From Funneliformis mosseae (taxonomy: Eukaryota > Glomeromycota > Glomeromycetes > Glomerales > Glomeraceae): a DNA stretch of 15,042 nt. A model generated the notes under the pieces. It made no database searches and was not told the DNA's origin. It saw nothing but the letters and a program-made list of their open reading frames with translations. The stretch spans positions 1 through 15,042 of the forward strand of contig CAJVPP010002387.1 of assembly GCA_910592005.1 (NCBI GenBank), given 5' to 3'. The position numbers were made by a program, and so were the translations under genes. Shown piece by piece: positions 1 through 9,300 of this stretch; within the stretch, counting starts at the first letter, position 1, and each line of letters begins with the position of its first letter.

Positions 1-406
1 TAAATAAGTTATATCATCTATCTAATAATGTGTTAACATGCGATTTGTTCTCACAAGTTTTGAATGAAAATTATGCAAAGTTACAAGAAAGGGACGCAAT
101 AACATTGTCGAAAAAAAGTGTACGGTTTATATAATTCTTCATTATAATAATTGGCATACCAAATAAATCAAATCAATGGAAAGATAATTATTGATTAGGC
201 ATAAATACCAAGCATCCTTTTGGTAGCCTTTATGCCTAATTAATGGAAGAATAAAAAAATTTACGATATTCATTATCATTCATATATATACATAAGAAAT
301 TCCAATAAGTTGCTATTATTGTTCTAATAACTAATTCTAAATTTTTATCCATTGTTAAACTCCTTCGACTATTGCTAATTTCTTTGAACCCATTTCCGAT
401 GAAGGT
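1..406. other. 3' flank of the membrane protein gene
   Basis: This is AT-rich DNA beyond the stop codon of the minus-strand membrane protein gene. I see no open frame of note on either strand. Its only clear structure is the inverted repeat at 194-240, described separately. The first part of the region next to the stop is probably the 3' untranslated region of that gene, but I found no clear AATAAA on the minus strand to mark a polyadenylation site. Confidence 0.4.
194..240. repeat. imperfect inverted repeat (hairpin-forming)
   Basis: ATTAGGCATAAA at 194-205 is exactly matched in inverse by TTTATGCCTAAT at 229-240. A second inner match, TACCAA at 206-211 with TTGGTA at 220-225, is offset by a 3-base bulge. 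The whole folds into a stem of about 18 pairs with a short loop. It lies about 170 bases past the stop codon of the minus-strand gene, so it could be part of that 3' end or a small transposon relic. The sequence does not decide between these. Confidence 0.6.
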
Positions 407-1544
407 TCATCGGTTTGATGGGTTTGTCGCAAGTTCCGAGTTAAAATATGACACCATTCCATCCGTATAATAACGAGGGTAAATGATTAAAATCATTGTG
501 ACCCATAAGATCAAACTTCCAACATTTGAGTTTATGATAAGTAAATCCATCAAAAATTTTGACCTTGAAATCCTGAATGTTCTAGTAACCGCGTCAGTGC
601 AAATGATCAAAATTCCGAGGCTTGACATTAAAGTTCCAAATATCAAGTATTTATTCATTTCAATGAAATATTGAATTCGAACGATTGCCCATCGTCCTGA
701 TGGCGAACCTTGATTCCGTATATTAGAAAGTAAATTCTTTAGCCTTTTTTCATTTCGAATTCCAAGCAAAAAGATAATAAGTAATTCGATAGCAAATATC
801 AATTGAATAATATTTTCAACGAGTATAATATCATGACTCGCAAGTAATCTCGCCAATGGGAATATAATCATAGAAATAAAGACCCAACTGACATAAAATT
901 TAAATTCCCACGATTTCATAAAAGGTTTGCCTCCTATTTGATCGGCCAAATGACTCCAAAATGTTTGTAAGAGAACCAAAGTACCGGATTGTAAAGCAAA
1001 GCTACAGGCTAACATATACTCGGTAATCATCTTTAATATTATATTTTCATTCGACCAAATCTGTACTTTATGACCGTTAACAATAATAAATGCTGGCTTG
1101 GGAATTATTATACCCGAGGAAGTATCTACTATGTTACCTTCCTTATATTTTACATATGTCCAAACAATATCAAATACCTAAAGGACAAAATGCGAAACAA
1201 AAAAAAAATATATTATTTTCATTTTATTGACCAGATAAAAAAGTTTCAGGAAATTGAATGAACTACTTACAATTTGAGTAGGCAACATCAAGAGAATTAA
1301 TAACGTTATGTTTGACTTTAAATCGAATTTACGTATTCTATACCATCGTAGACTAGCAAATTTGTCGACTGACCATACCCGCTGGAGAAACCATAACCAA
1401 ACCCACCCTTCAATAATTGCCCTCTCTAAATGAAATAAGGTCGCTTTTAAGATTCTGAAATTAATTCACAACAAGGTATGAATTTGAAAGACAGGATGCC
1501 TTACCAACATATGAGAAATCACTTAAGGTATAGAATACAACCAT
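407..1544 (-). CDS. Predicted polytopic (6-7 TM) membrane protein, spliced
   Basis: The family is not recognised. The largest exon is 407-1177. It is preceded by intron 1178-1270 (minus strand GTAAGT...CCTTTAG), an exon ending at 1271, a second short intron with GTAAGG donor at 1504, and a first exon 1505-1544 starting with ATG at 1544. Joined this way the product is about 327 residues. Hydrophobic segments lie at about 63-82, 121-148, 163-183, 190-211, 248-268 and 279-304. A weaker seventh segment lies in the first 35 residues. A loop of about 38 residues at 83-120 separates the early segments, and basic stretches (RWYRIRK, RNEKRLKN) suggest cytosolic loops. Length and layout recall a seven-helix receptor, but I see no GPCR signature motif, so transporter or other membrane roles remain open. 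Exons 2 and 3 join in phase 0, which supports that intron strongly. The first junction is uncertain: the best-looking acceptor (TTTCAG, ending at 1455) is one base out of phase with exon 1. An acceptor at 1444 restores the frame. No paralogue or operon partner is visible. Confidence 0.7.
1178..1270 (-). other. Spliceosomal intron of the membrane protein gene
   Basis: On the minus strand this 93-base stretch begins GTAAGT and ends CCTTTAG after a T-rich tract. Removing it joins ...LPTQI to VFDIVW... in phase 0 and keeps the frame open from 1443 down to 409. The coding frames on both sides are open and hydrophobic, continuing the same membrane protein. The donor is a perfect match to the usual fungal consensus. 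Confidence 0.75.
1444..1504 (-). other. Probable first intron, acceptor ambiguous
   Basis: The donor GTAAGG begins at 1504 on the minus strand. Two acceptors are possible. TTTCAG ending at 1455 looks canonical, giving a 50-base intron, but leaves the downstream frame one base out of phase with the ATG at 1544. AAAAG ending at 1444 gives a 61-base intron and an in-frame product, although the acceptor lacks a pyrimidine tract directly before it. A third model uses an upstream exon starting with ATG at 1659 and a donor GTATAA at 1627, which fits the TTTCAG acceptor in phase. Confidence 0.45.
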
Positions 1545-1699
1545 TTTTTTTTTATTTCTTTTGTCGAAGGAGTTGTTGTTGTCGTTTGTTGTTTATTGAC
1601 AGTCTCTTGAAATTTCTTGATTTATACGGAATTCCTGTCTTTTTATTGTTTTCGGGCATAATATAAATTTAATAAAACAAAAAGAAAGTGATATTTTTA

Positions 1700-1717
1700 C
1701 GTTTAAATATTTAAACG
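1700..1717. promoter_or_regulatory. 18-bp perfect palindrome upstream of the membrane protein gene
   Basis: CGTTTAAATATTTAAACG is its own reverse complement over all 18 bases. It lies about 155 bases upstream of the ATG at 1544 and about 40 bases upstream of the alternative ATG at 1659, in promoter position for the minus-strand gene. Perfect dyads of this length with CG ends suit a dimeric transcription factor site. The function is inferred from symmetry and position only. Confidence 0.35.
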
Positions 1718-2296
1718 AATTTTTTGATTGATTTTTTCAATGTGATGTGAATAGATACATCAGAACACCTCGCTTTTAATTTATTTATTTGATGGACAGA
1801 TCGGTAAATTGAGTATTAAGTTTAGTTCTTTTCGCCGACATTTCTATCAAAATCTTTCGGATAATATACAATACTTCTAAAAAAAGACGAATTAAAGTAT
1901 TATGTAATTTAATATAATTATAAAAGTCAATTACTTTCCAAATTGGATTCATTTTCCCGAGATTTACTCGCATAACGTGGCGATCAGGAAAATCGCGATT
2001 TTTGTAGTGATGATTTTTAACGCTTTATTTTCCAGACATGTTGAAAGTATCAAAAGGTTCACAAATAACCGTTTCTTTAAAGATATGATTCCAACTTTTA
2101 TCATACGAAATTTTAGTAAAATACATGAAGGTACCATTAAAAAATTTTACTTGTTTGAATTGAATCTAAACCAAACTATAGCGATCGATACGTTTTTTTC
2201 ACAAACGAGCTTTGTGCAACCATAACATGATAGCAGACGAATGAGATTCGATACTTTTTTTTTTTGGATGTAGTTCGAACCTTCCCCCGTATTATG

Positions 2297-2395
2297 TCAT
2301 ATATCTGCCTTTTTCATATCTTCCGAAAGATCATCAAAATATTGTGCGGTCGTGCGAATCTTCCGCGATATGAACCATATGTTTAATTTACCCTT
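2297..2395 (-). pseudogene. Possible coding remnant, unrecognised
   Basis: The minus strand is open for 32 codons here and ends at TGA (2297-2299). The end of the frame reads TTAQYFDDLSEDMKKADI, an acidic, mixed composition that differs from the Lys/Asn/Ile/Phe-rich peptides that random AT-rich DNA yields. There is no ATG at the upstream end, only an in-frame TAA at 2396-2398. It could be the last exon of a lost gene. At this length chance cannot be excluded. Confidence 0.13.
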
Positions 2396-2847
2396 TTATG
2401 AATATGATATCGACACGGTGAGAGATGATTCGATGACAATTGTCTCGATAAGCATTTTCCGAAATATAGGAGCCAGTTAGGAGTTCGAGATTTCCCCTTT
2501 TTTTGACCGACCCTCCCATATGTAAAAGCGAAACAAATAAACTAAGACAAGTTTCAAATTTTAACCTTTAAATCCCCGAAATTTTGGTGTTTACAGTTCT
2601 CTTTCTAAATCAGCGATAAAATTAAAAAAATTTGCGGAAAATCATGGATCAAAAACATGTGATATAATCTAATAAATGGAGTGGTTACACGAACGAATAA
2701 TTTAACTTTCATTAAATAAATAAAAACGTAGAAAGATAAATTGACCCAGTTTATTAATACTCTTTGTTCGACATGTGATCATAAAGAAAAGTGGCAGTCG
2801 TGTCCTTGGTGATGTTATTCTTCACATTGGAAGAGGTCGACGGATAG

Positions 2848-2961
2848 TATCACGACTATTATAAAAAAGATGATTTCATTCAAACTACTTTTGACAAATA
2901 TAATGACTTGGATCTTCGTGAGAATATTTACTTAAATTGGCTAGATTTGCTTGAAAAGTAG
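2848..2961 (+). pseudogene. Possible coding remnant, unrecognised
   Basis: The plus strand is open for 37 codons between TAG at 2845-2847 and TAG at 2959-2961. The end of the frame includes DLDLRENIYLNWLDLLEK, a mixture of charged and hydrophobic residues typical of a real helical protein end. The same phase continues upstream of the TAG at 2845 for over 15 open codons, as in a gene broken by one nonsense change. I do not recognise it, and no start or intron was found. Confidence 0.15.
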
Positions 2962-3422
2962 TTCCACGTGAACGAACACCGATCATTATTTTAACGCATT
3001 TAATTTAGAATAGTTTTAATTAATATTGTTAAATTGAGAATTATTAATGTATTCATTATAATTTCAAATAAAAAATAAAATTTAATTGATTTTATCTCTT
3101 TTTCTGAAAATCTTTTCAGATGTGAAGTTTGAATCTCATTAAATTAAGTTTCTTATATCTACCAAATGATTTTCTTTCTTTGTAATTAATCGTAGTTTTG
3201 ATTCTTTGATATCCAATGTCATATTAAAATGGTGACAATTAAATAAACTTTCAAAGCATTTATAATACAATAGATTCTAATTCTAGCAAACGAGGGCAAT
3301 ATAAATAGAATTCTTCATGTCAAAAATTACCATTTTGTAAAATAGTCGGATAGAATAAACTATTTCATGGTTGCTTTAAGCTAGAAATCCACAAATTGAT
3401 GGTAAAAATGTCCGCTTGTAAT

Positions 3423-3620
3423 TTAGCATTTCTTCAAACCGTGTAACATTGAAGGATCAAACAATTCATAGAAAAAAAAATAAAGTAATATTTTCTTTTT
3501 ATTATTCAAATTATTATCTATTGCTTTATGTGTATGATAACCAAATGGAAATTTCTTTGAATTTGTTTTTGATGTATTTGGAAAGATTCTCTGATGATCG
3601 TATAAACCAATTTGCAAATT
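3423..3620 (-). pseudogene. Possible decayed exon, unrecognised
   Basis: The minus strand is open for about 65 codons and begins just after an AG (3622-3621) that could be a splice acceptor. There is no ATG at the front. The first third (for example GLYDHQRIFPNTSKT) is mixed in composition, while the middle becomes low-complexity Lys/Phe. It could be the 3' exon of a lost gene or a chance frame. Nothing in it is recognisable. Confidence 0.13.
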
Positions 3621-4583
3621 CTAATTAGGTTTTATAACTTTTTAGAGAGTAACGATTCTTAATCCAGCGTTCACGAATTGATCGGTGATATTAAATAAAA
3701 TGTTTTAATATAACTCTTGCATTTGAAAAACTTACTTTAACCTTTAATATACATGTAAGTTCAAATTACTTTGTAATATATATATAATTCATTATATTTC
3801 AATAGTAAAATTGACACTTTGCGTTACATTACATTTAGTTTTACATCCATAAATAGCAGAATTATATGTTATATAATTAACAAAAACTAATTAATTCTAA
3901 AATCTAATTCAGATAAGAGTTGTATTTTATAAAAACTTTAAATTAGAAAATTATACCAAGTACTTTTCATTATAATTTATAGTTGAAAATCTGATTTTTT
4001 ATCATATATATTAAAATTTGAAAATCTATTATTATAAAAATTAATAAAATGGGTCATGGACTAGCAAAAGAGACCTCCGAGGAATTTTTACTTTTTGAGA
4101 AAATGAGAATTGAAAATTTGATCGAGTTTATCTAGTTTATCTTTTAGGACAAAATAACGATCAATTTATATTTGAAGGTAATACACATTTTTTTATTTTG
4201 TACGACCATGCCTAACTTTAATAATATTGACTATAAAGAAAATAACTCAAACTTTAATTTCGATTGAAACAATATGAAACGAATGAATTTATGCAATATA
4301 TAACTTAAAACAATTTTTGTTTTATCTAACCGTACTTATCATAATAAAAACGAATGTTTCAAAAAAGTTGGATTTGAAACTTTTCTTGTTAAGACATTTA
4401 GAATTTAAAGGTTTAGAAAAAAAAAAAAAAACCGGAATTTGTTTTAATAGGACATTTATTAGCTTTCTTTAATAATAATAACAATAATCAAGAAAATAAA
4501 AGCTTTAATTATCAATTTGATTCTAATATTTTTTTGTAAAAATACTTACCTTAAACTTGTTAGCATCAAAAGTAAAAATTTAA

Positions 4584-4865
4584 ATAGCTATTAAACATTA
4601 TTTATTAACTCATCTGGTAGAATGGCAACATAGAAAACATTCTAAAATATTATCTCATATTTTTATAAATCAAGAATTAGCTATAAAAGTTTATAATTTT
4701 ATTAATAATTATGTAAATATTTATGGATTTCTTTATCAGATCATCATATATAAACAGATTTTTTAGCAATTATTTTTATTACTAACTGAAGAAAATTATT
4801 CTAGGATTTATGAGAATTTTGTTATTATAAGTAAAATATTATATAAATATACATCTATTATATGA
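4584..4865 (+). pseudogene. Possible transposon-derived coding relic
   Basis: One plus-strand frame is open for 60 codons, interrupted by TAG at 4764-4766, then open for 32 more codons up to TGA at 4863-4865. The first part includes HLVEWQHRKHSKILSHI, rich in Trp, His, Arg and Gln codons that are hard to reach by chance in DNA this poor in G and C. The internal TAG could be a former CAG, matching the mutation pattern in the nearby transposase. The family is not recognised, and one open frame of this size is about what chance allows in the island. Confidence 0.25.
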
Positions 4866-4877
4866 ATGCTTAGCAGA

Positions 4878-4970
4878 AAACTACCAAAAATTTTTTACTT
4901 TATATGCGAAATATTATTTTTTAGTAAAATAAATCAGATTTAATATTAACTCAAAAATTTTTGGTAGTTT
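4878..4970. repeat. 18-bp perfect inverted repeat around a 57-bp spacer
   Basis: AAACTACCAAAAATTTTT at 4878-4895 and its exact reverse complement at 4953-4970 enclose 57 bases. The arms include the GC-containing CTACC/GGTAG core, so this is more than AT-rich self-complementarity. The total size of 93 bp suits a miniature inverted-repeat transposable element, or the facing ends of two removed elements. No clear target-site duplication is visible. The only CpG of the whole island (4907-4908) lies in the spacer. Confidence 0.55.
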
Positions 4971-6959
4971 CCTTCCTTTCTATTACAAAGCACTTATATT
5001 ATATAAAAGTTTTATTAGACTTTGAAAGAATTATATACTACATATTAAATTTCTAACATTAGCTACAAATTAATGTAATATTTGTAAAATACAAAAAAAA
5101 TACTAACATAATATCAATCTTATTTTTAATATATAAAGCAAATTTTACTAAAGAAAACATTTAAAGTTATTTATAATACTTAAACAGGTCAAAATAAGAA
5201 TAATCTTTCTTTATTTTTCTACATTTTCAGTAAATACTAAAATATTCTTTTAAAAAATTAGAATTAACATAATAAATAATATTAAATAAATAATAAATAA
5301 ATCTATCAAAATAAAATTAATTATGATTTATTATAATAAAGGAAATAAGTAGTTTTATTATAATTTTGAATCATTTTTAAAGCATATTTTTAAAGATTTA
5401 TCAGTTTTCAAAAGTATTAATAATTTTTGTTTAAAAATATAAACTGAAAAAGTATTATTCAAATAAAGATAGAAGGTAATTTTTTTATTTGATATTTTAA
5501 AAATAAGAATTTTAATTTCATAACTCTGATTACTATATTATCATTTAAATTTTTATCATTAATATATCAAAAAATTTATATAAAAATATTTAAAATTTAT
5601 TGATAAATTATTTTAGAATATTACTTTCATAAATCATAAATAAAAATCAATGCAAAATTTTTTTCTTGATATATATCATTTTAATTTTAAATTAATATTC
5701 TTTTTTCAAAAAATTTTTTATTTGAATATTTCAATAATTTATTATATTTGTATAATTAAAAAAGTAGATTATTATATAATTAAACATATTTAGTTTATAA
5801 AATCAAAAAAATTTGACAGAAGATCTCAAAGATTCCTTTTGCTAGTTTATAATTCAAATATAAAAATAATATAAATTTTTACATTTAATTCATTTAATTA
5901 ATTATAATTAGTATTTTTTATATTTAATTAAAAAAATATAAATTAGAAATATAATTATAATATTAATAATCCTATTTAGAATTTTCTTTAATTAGAATTT
6001 ATATATTAATTTAATTATTATAAATTTATTTGTTTTACCTTTTAATTAATTTTTATCTACTAAATTTCCATACTTATTTTTTATAAATAATAATTAAATA
6101 ATAAAAAAATAAAAAAGATTTTTAAATAAAAATATTATTATTAAAATCATTTTATTAAAATTTTTTAATAAATATAAATATACTTTAATTAAACTTTAGA
6201 TTATATTTTAAATTAAATTATTTACATATATTTCTTTTTTTAATTTATTTATTTTTATATTTTATATATCTAATTTTTATATTTATTATAATAAACTTTT
6301 TTATATAATTTTAAAATATTTTATTAAAAAAAATTATTTTTAAAAAAATATATTATAAAAGTTATAATGATAAATATATTTATAATATTTAATAAAATAC
6401 TAATTTATTTTTAATTATATACAAAATATTCTAAATATTATATAAATTATAAGATTGACAAATAATATTTTAATATAAAAAATTTCTAATTCTTTAGATT
6501 AGATAATAAAAAAGAATAAAGTTAGTATTATAACATTATATACTTATTTATTATTTATTGCAATTTAATTTTTAATAATATAGTAATTAATTATAATATT
6601 ATAATGCTTATTTATTATCTATTACACCTAATTGAAATAGTATTATTATTAATTAAATTATTATTATTTTAAAAATTAATATTCTTTCTTAAATTTTTTA
6701 TTTAATATTTTAATTAACTATTTTATTATTTTTTAACTATATTTTATATTATAATATCATATAGTATAAGATAAAAAAAAAAAAAGAAATTTTTTTTGTA
6801 AAATAAATATATATATTTTAATCAAATTAAGTCCAATCTAAATAATGTAAAATGAAATAAAATTGTCAAATAAATAAATATTTTTTGTATCACTAACATT
6901 AAACTTTTTTTTTTAATTTTTAAAAAATTTTAAAATTATATTAATTAGAAAAATAATAA

Positions 6960-7745
6960 CTTTTAGACAAGAAATTAATTATCAAATAATCTTTATTCAA
7001 AATATTAAAGAAATTCTATAAATAAATCAAAATTGCCTTACTACAGTATATGATAATTTTACTAAACTTTAAGAGTCTGAAATGATTTAATATATAAAAG
7101 AAAATAATTACTTAAAAAAATTATAGCTAATCAGTCAATAGTATTAGTCTAATTCATTTACTAGGATTCTTCTATTTTAACAAGAATCTTATTAATAAAT
7201 ATATTTTCAATAGGTTTAGATATATCTTATAAGATAGTAGAAAGGTTTTAGCTAAATTAAATATTAAAAAAATTTTTTAAGAGTAATGCTGATGCTGGAT
7301 GTAGATTATAAATGTAAACAAATAAAATAAGTTTAAAATTATCTTAATGATGATTAAAATAATATTTTATTTACAGATGAAATTACCTTTTAATTATTTT
7401 AGAATACTGTAAAATGCTAGTATAAAGAATAATAATCAATATCTATTTATATATAAAAAAAATAAATTTATATTATTTTTTTAAAATAATAAATGCTGAA
7501 TTTTATAAATATATTTTATAAATACTTTTTAGCAATAAAAGGCTAATTAGAAAAATAAATAATATTTTCAGTAAGATAATGATCAAAAATATATTAGTTA
7601 TCTTGCTAAAATTTTTCTTTGAGATAATATGTCTGAATTTATTGATTAGGCTTTTAATAGTCTATACTTAAATTTCTTTGAAATATTATCAAAAGAATGT
7701 AAAGAAGAAATGTTAAAAAATACTAATAATTTACATTATTTAGTA
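6960..7745 (+). pseudogene. Decayed Tc1/mariner transposase (D,D34E)
   Basis: This is a relic of a cut-and-paste DNA transposase. Reading across several frames, 7038-7082 gives LTTVYDNFTKL, stop, ESE, as in the second helix-turn-helix of Tc1 proteins. At 7349-7423 comes a stretch ending ILFTDEITF, stop, LF, stop, NTVKC, stop, YK, which holds the first catalytic Asp (7376-7378). At 7569-7682 the frame gives Q, stop, DNDQKYISYLAKIFL and then a degenerate WPSNSPxLNPIE block. The second Asp (7575-7577) and the Glu (7680-7682) are separated by exactly 34 residues, the Tc1 spacing. The stops replace expected Gln (TAA, TAG), Arg (TGA) or Trp (TAG) codons. The first two Asp are only about 66 codons apart and in different frames, so there is also an internal deletion of some 25 codons. 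Terminal repeats are not clear. It cannot encode an active enzyme. Confidence 0.85.
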
Positions 7746-9253
7746 ATTTAAAATAGAATGATATTTTAAAATTAATTTTAATTAGATAATAAAATTAATA
7801 AAATACTGATATAAGTTTATTATAGAAAATAATAGTGATTAAATTTCATTCTAATTTTTAACTTTAAAATATATAAATTTTGTATAGTTTGTACTATTAT
7901 TTGTTATATAATATGTAATTAAATTTTTTTTTGCTTTTTTTGTCTCATACTATATATTTAATATTTTTAATTTTATAAAGTTATTTAAATAGAAAGGTAA
8001 AGTTAATAAATTTTATATTAAAATCTTATTAAAAAATCTATAAAATTTAAAATTTAAGAAAAGGTAAAATTATATCAAAATAGTAAAACTATATTAAAAT
8101 TTTAGCAAAAAATTAATAAACTAAAGGTTTAGATATTTTGTTAATTAAAATAAGTTTAGATAAGCAATTTTAATTATATTATTTCTTAATTTTTAAATAA
8201 ATGATAAAATTATCATATATTATATTTTGAGATACTAAAAAAAAAATAATATTCAAATATTTATTTATTATTATAATTTATTATTATTATTAATTTTTTT
8301 TAATAAAAATTATTTTTGAAATTTATTAATATTTAATTACTAATATTTATCATTTTTTAGCAAAAATTATTTTTAAAATTTAGATATATTATAAAATTTA
8401 TTATAAAAGTATTATTTTTTAATAAATAATTTAAATTAATAAGTAAATTATCAAACTAATTAATCTGCTAAATCATTAAAAAAAGAAAAAAAATTGATTC
8501 TTTAAAAAATCATATTTTAATTAATATTTTATTTAAAATATAAATCTTTATGATAAAAAATTTATTTAATATAATAATTATAAATTTAACTTATTTTTAT
8601 TTTATTTTTTTTGCTAATTTTTTTTATAATAATTATATTATAATTATATTATTATTATTTAAAAAAAAAAAATACTAAAATAATTATATCAATAAATAAA
8701 ATTTTTTATAAATTAGAATAATCAGAAATTTATTAAATTATAATATTTATTTACTTTTAATAATATTTCTTTTATGAAAATTATAATTTATATATATATA
8801 CAATTCAAATAATCCAAATATCAAAAATAAAATGTAACAAGTAGAAATATCATAAATTCTAAATTTAAAAATTTTTAACTATAAAAATAATCTTTAAAAT
8901 ATAATAAATATTATAATATTTAAAAGAAATATAATAAGTGATCATATTGTCAGTTTTTAAATTTTAATCAAAAGTAAACATGTTGTAATATGAAAAGTCA
9001 AAAAATATCATAATAATTTTTATATTTTTGCAAAATATTTGGTCTGCATGTATAACAAATATATATAACAAATATTTAGATTTATCCTTTAACCTTTACA
9101 TTAAAATACTAAAAATTATAATAAATTTATTTATGAAAAAAAATAATTTTGAAAAAAATTCATTTGATGCAAATTATTTTGTAATTTAATTAGAGGATTT
9201 GATGATCTGAAGCTTTTTTTTTTAAGAATGAATTCTTTATTTTGATTTCTCTC

Positions 9254-9280
9254 TTTTTTTTTTTATTTTTAAAAAAAAAA
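9254..9280. repeat. Poly-T/poly-A hairpin
   Basis: Eleven T, one A and five T are followed directly by ten A. The two halves pair over most of their length. It is one of a group of similar structures in the right half of the window. Confidence 0.5.
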
Positions 9281-9300
9281 TCAAATTAATTCTAACAAAG

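Larger units (their letters stand above)
1730..4389. other. Intergenic region with scattered coding-like patches
   Basis: No credible gene is visible in this 2.7-kb stretch. It contains moderate-length open frames on both strands near 1785-2225 that lack a convincing start, splice signals or recognisable protein character. Poly-T runs occur, for example near 2257-2267. Composition becomes steadily more AT-rich after about 3000 and grades into the island that follows. Two or three short patches that could be decayed exons are listed separately. Confidence 0.4.
4390..9290. other. Extremely AT-rich, CpG-depleted island
   Basis: C and G fall to roughly one base in eight by eye, against nearly a third in the flanks. 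Between the CpG at 4433-4434 and the one at 9316-9317 I can find only one other, at 4907-4908. No intact gene is present. The island holds a mutated Tc1/mariner transposase, an 18-bp inverted repeat pair and a possible second coding relic. The pattern fits transposon-derived DNA driven towards A+T by repeated C-to-T change. A centromere-type AT-rich block is another possibility, but I see no satellite repeat. Confidence 0.7.

Noticed and set aside
483..674. Plus-strand open frame opposite the membrane protein
   Set aside because: It is the antisense shadow of the last exon of the minus-strand gene.
1070..1666. Plus-strand open frames at 1070-1261 and 1478-1666
   Set aside because: They overlap the exons and introns of the minus-strand gene and run through its introns and T-run. 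Their peptides are low in complexity.
1785..2225. Open frames on both strands (62 codons minus at 1785-1973, 82 codons plus at 1977-2225)
   Set aside because: The plus frame starts with GTG and not ATG, the minus frame has no splice or promoter support, and neither peptide resembles a protein family. Frames of 60-80 codons are expected by chance in 15 kb at this composition.
2265..2285. GTTCGAAC words (here and near 12130) as tRNA T-loops
   Set aside because: No flanking T-stem, acceptor stem or anticodon arm can be drawn. I found no tRNA in the window.
4049..4135. Short plus-strand ATG frame (28 codons) followed by a CTTTTAG that could be an acceptor
   Set aside because: Too short, with no donor giving a sensible intron, and no continuation beyond a few codons.
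4390..9290. The AT-rich island as a mitochondrial insertion or a centromere
   Set aside because: No mitochondrial gene or tRNA is readable and no satellite array is visible. The transposase relic explains at least part of it better.
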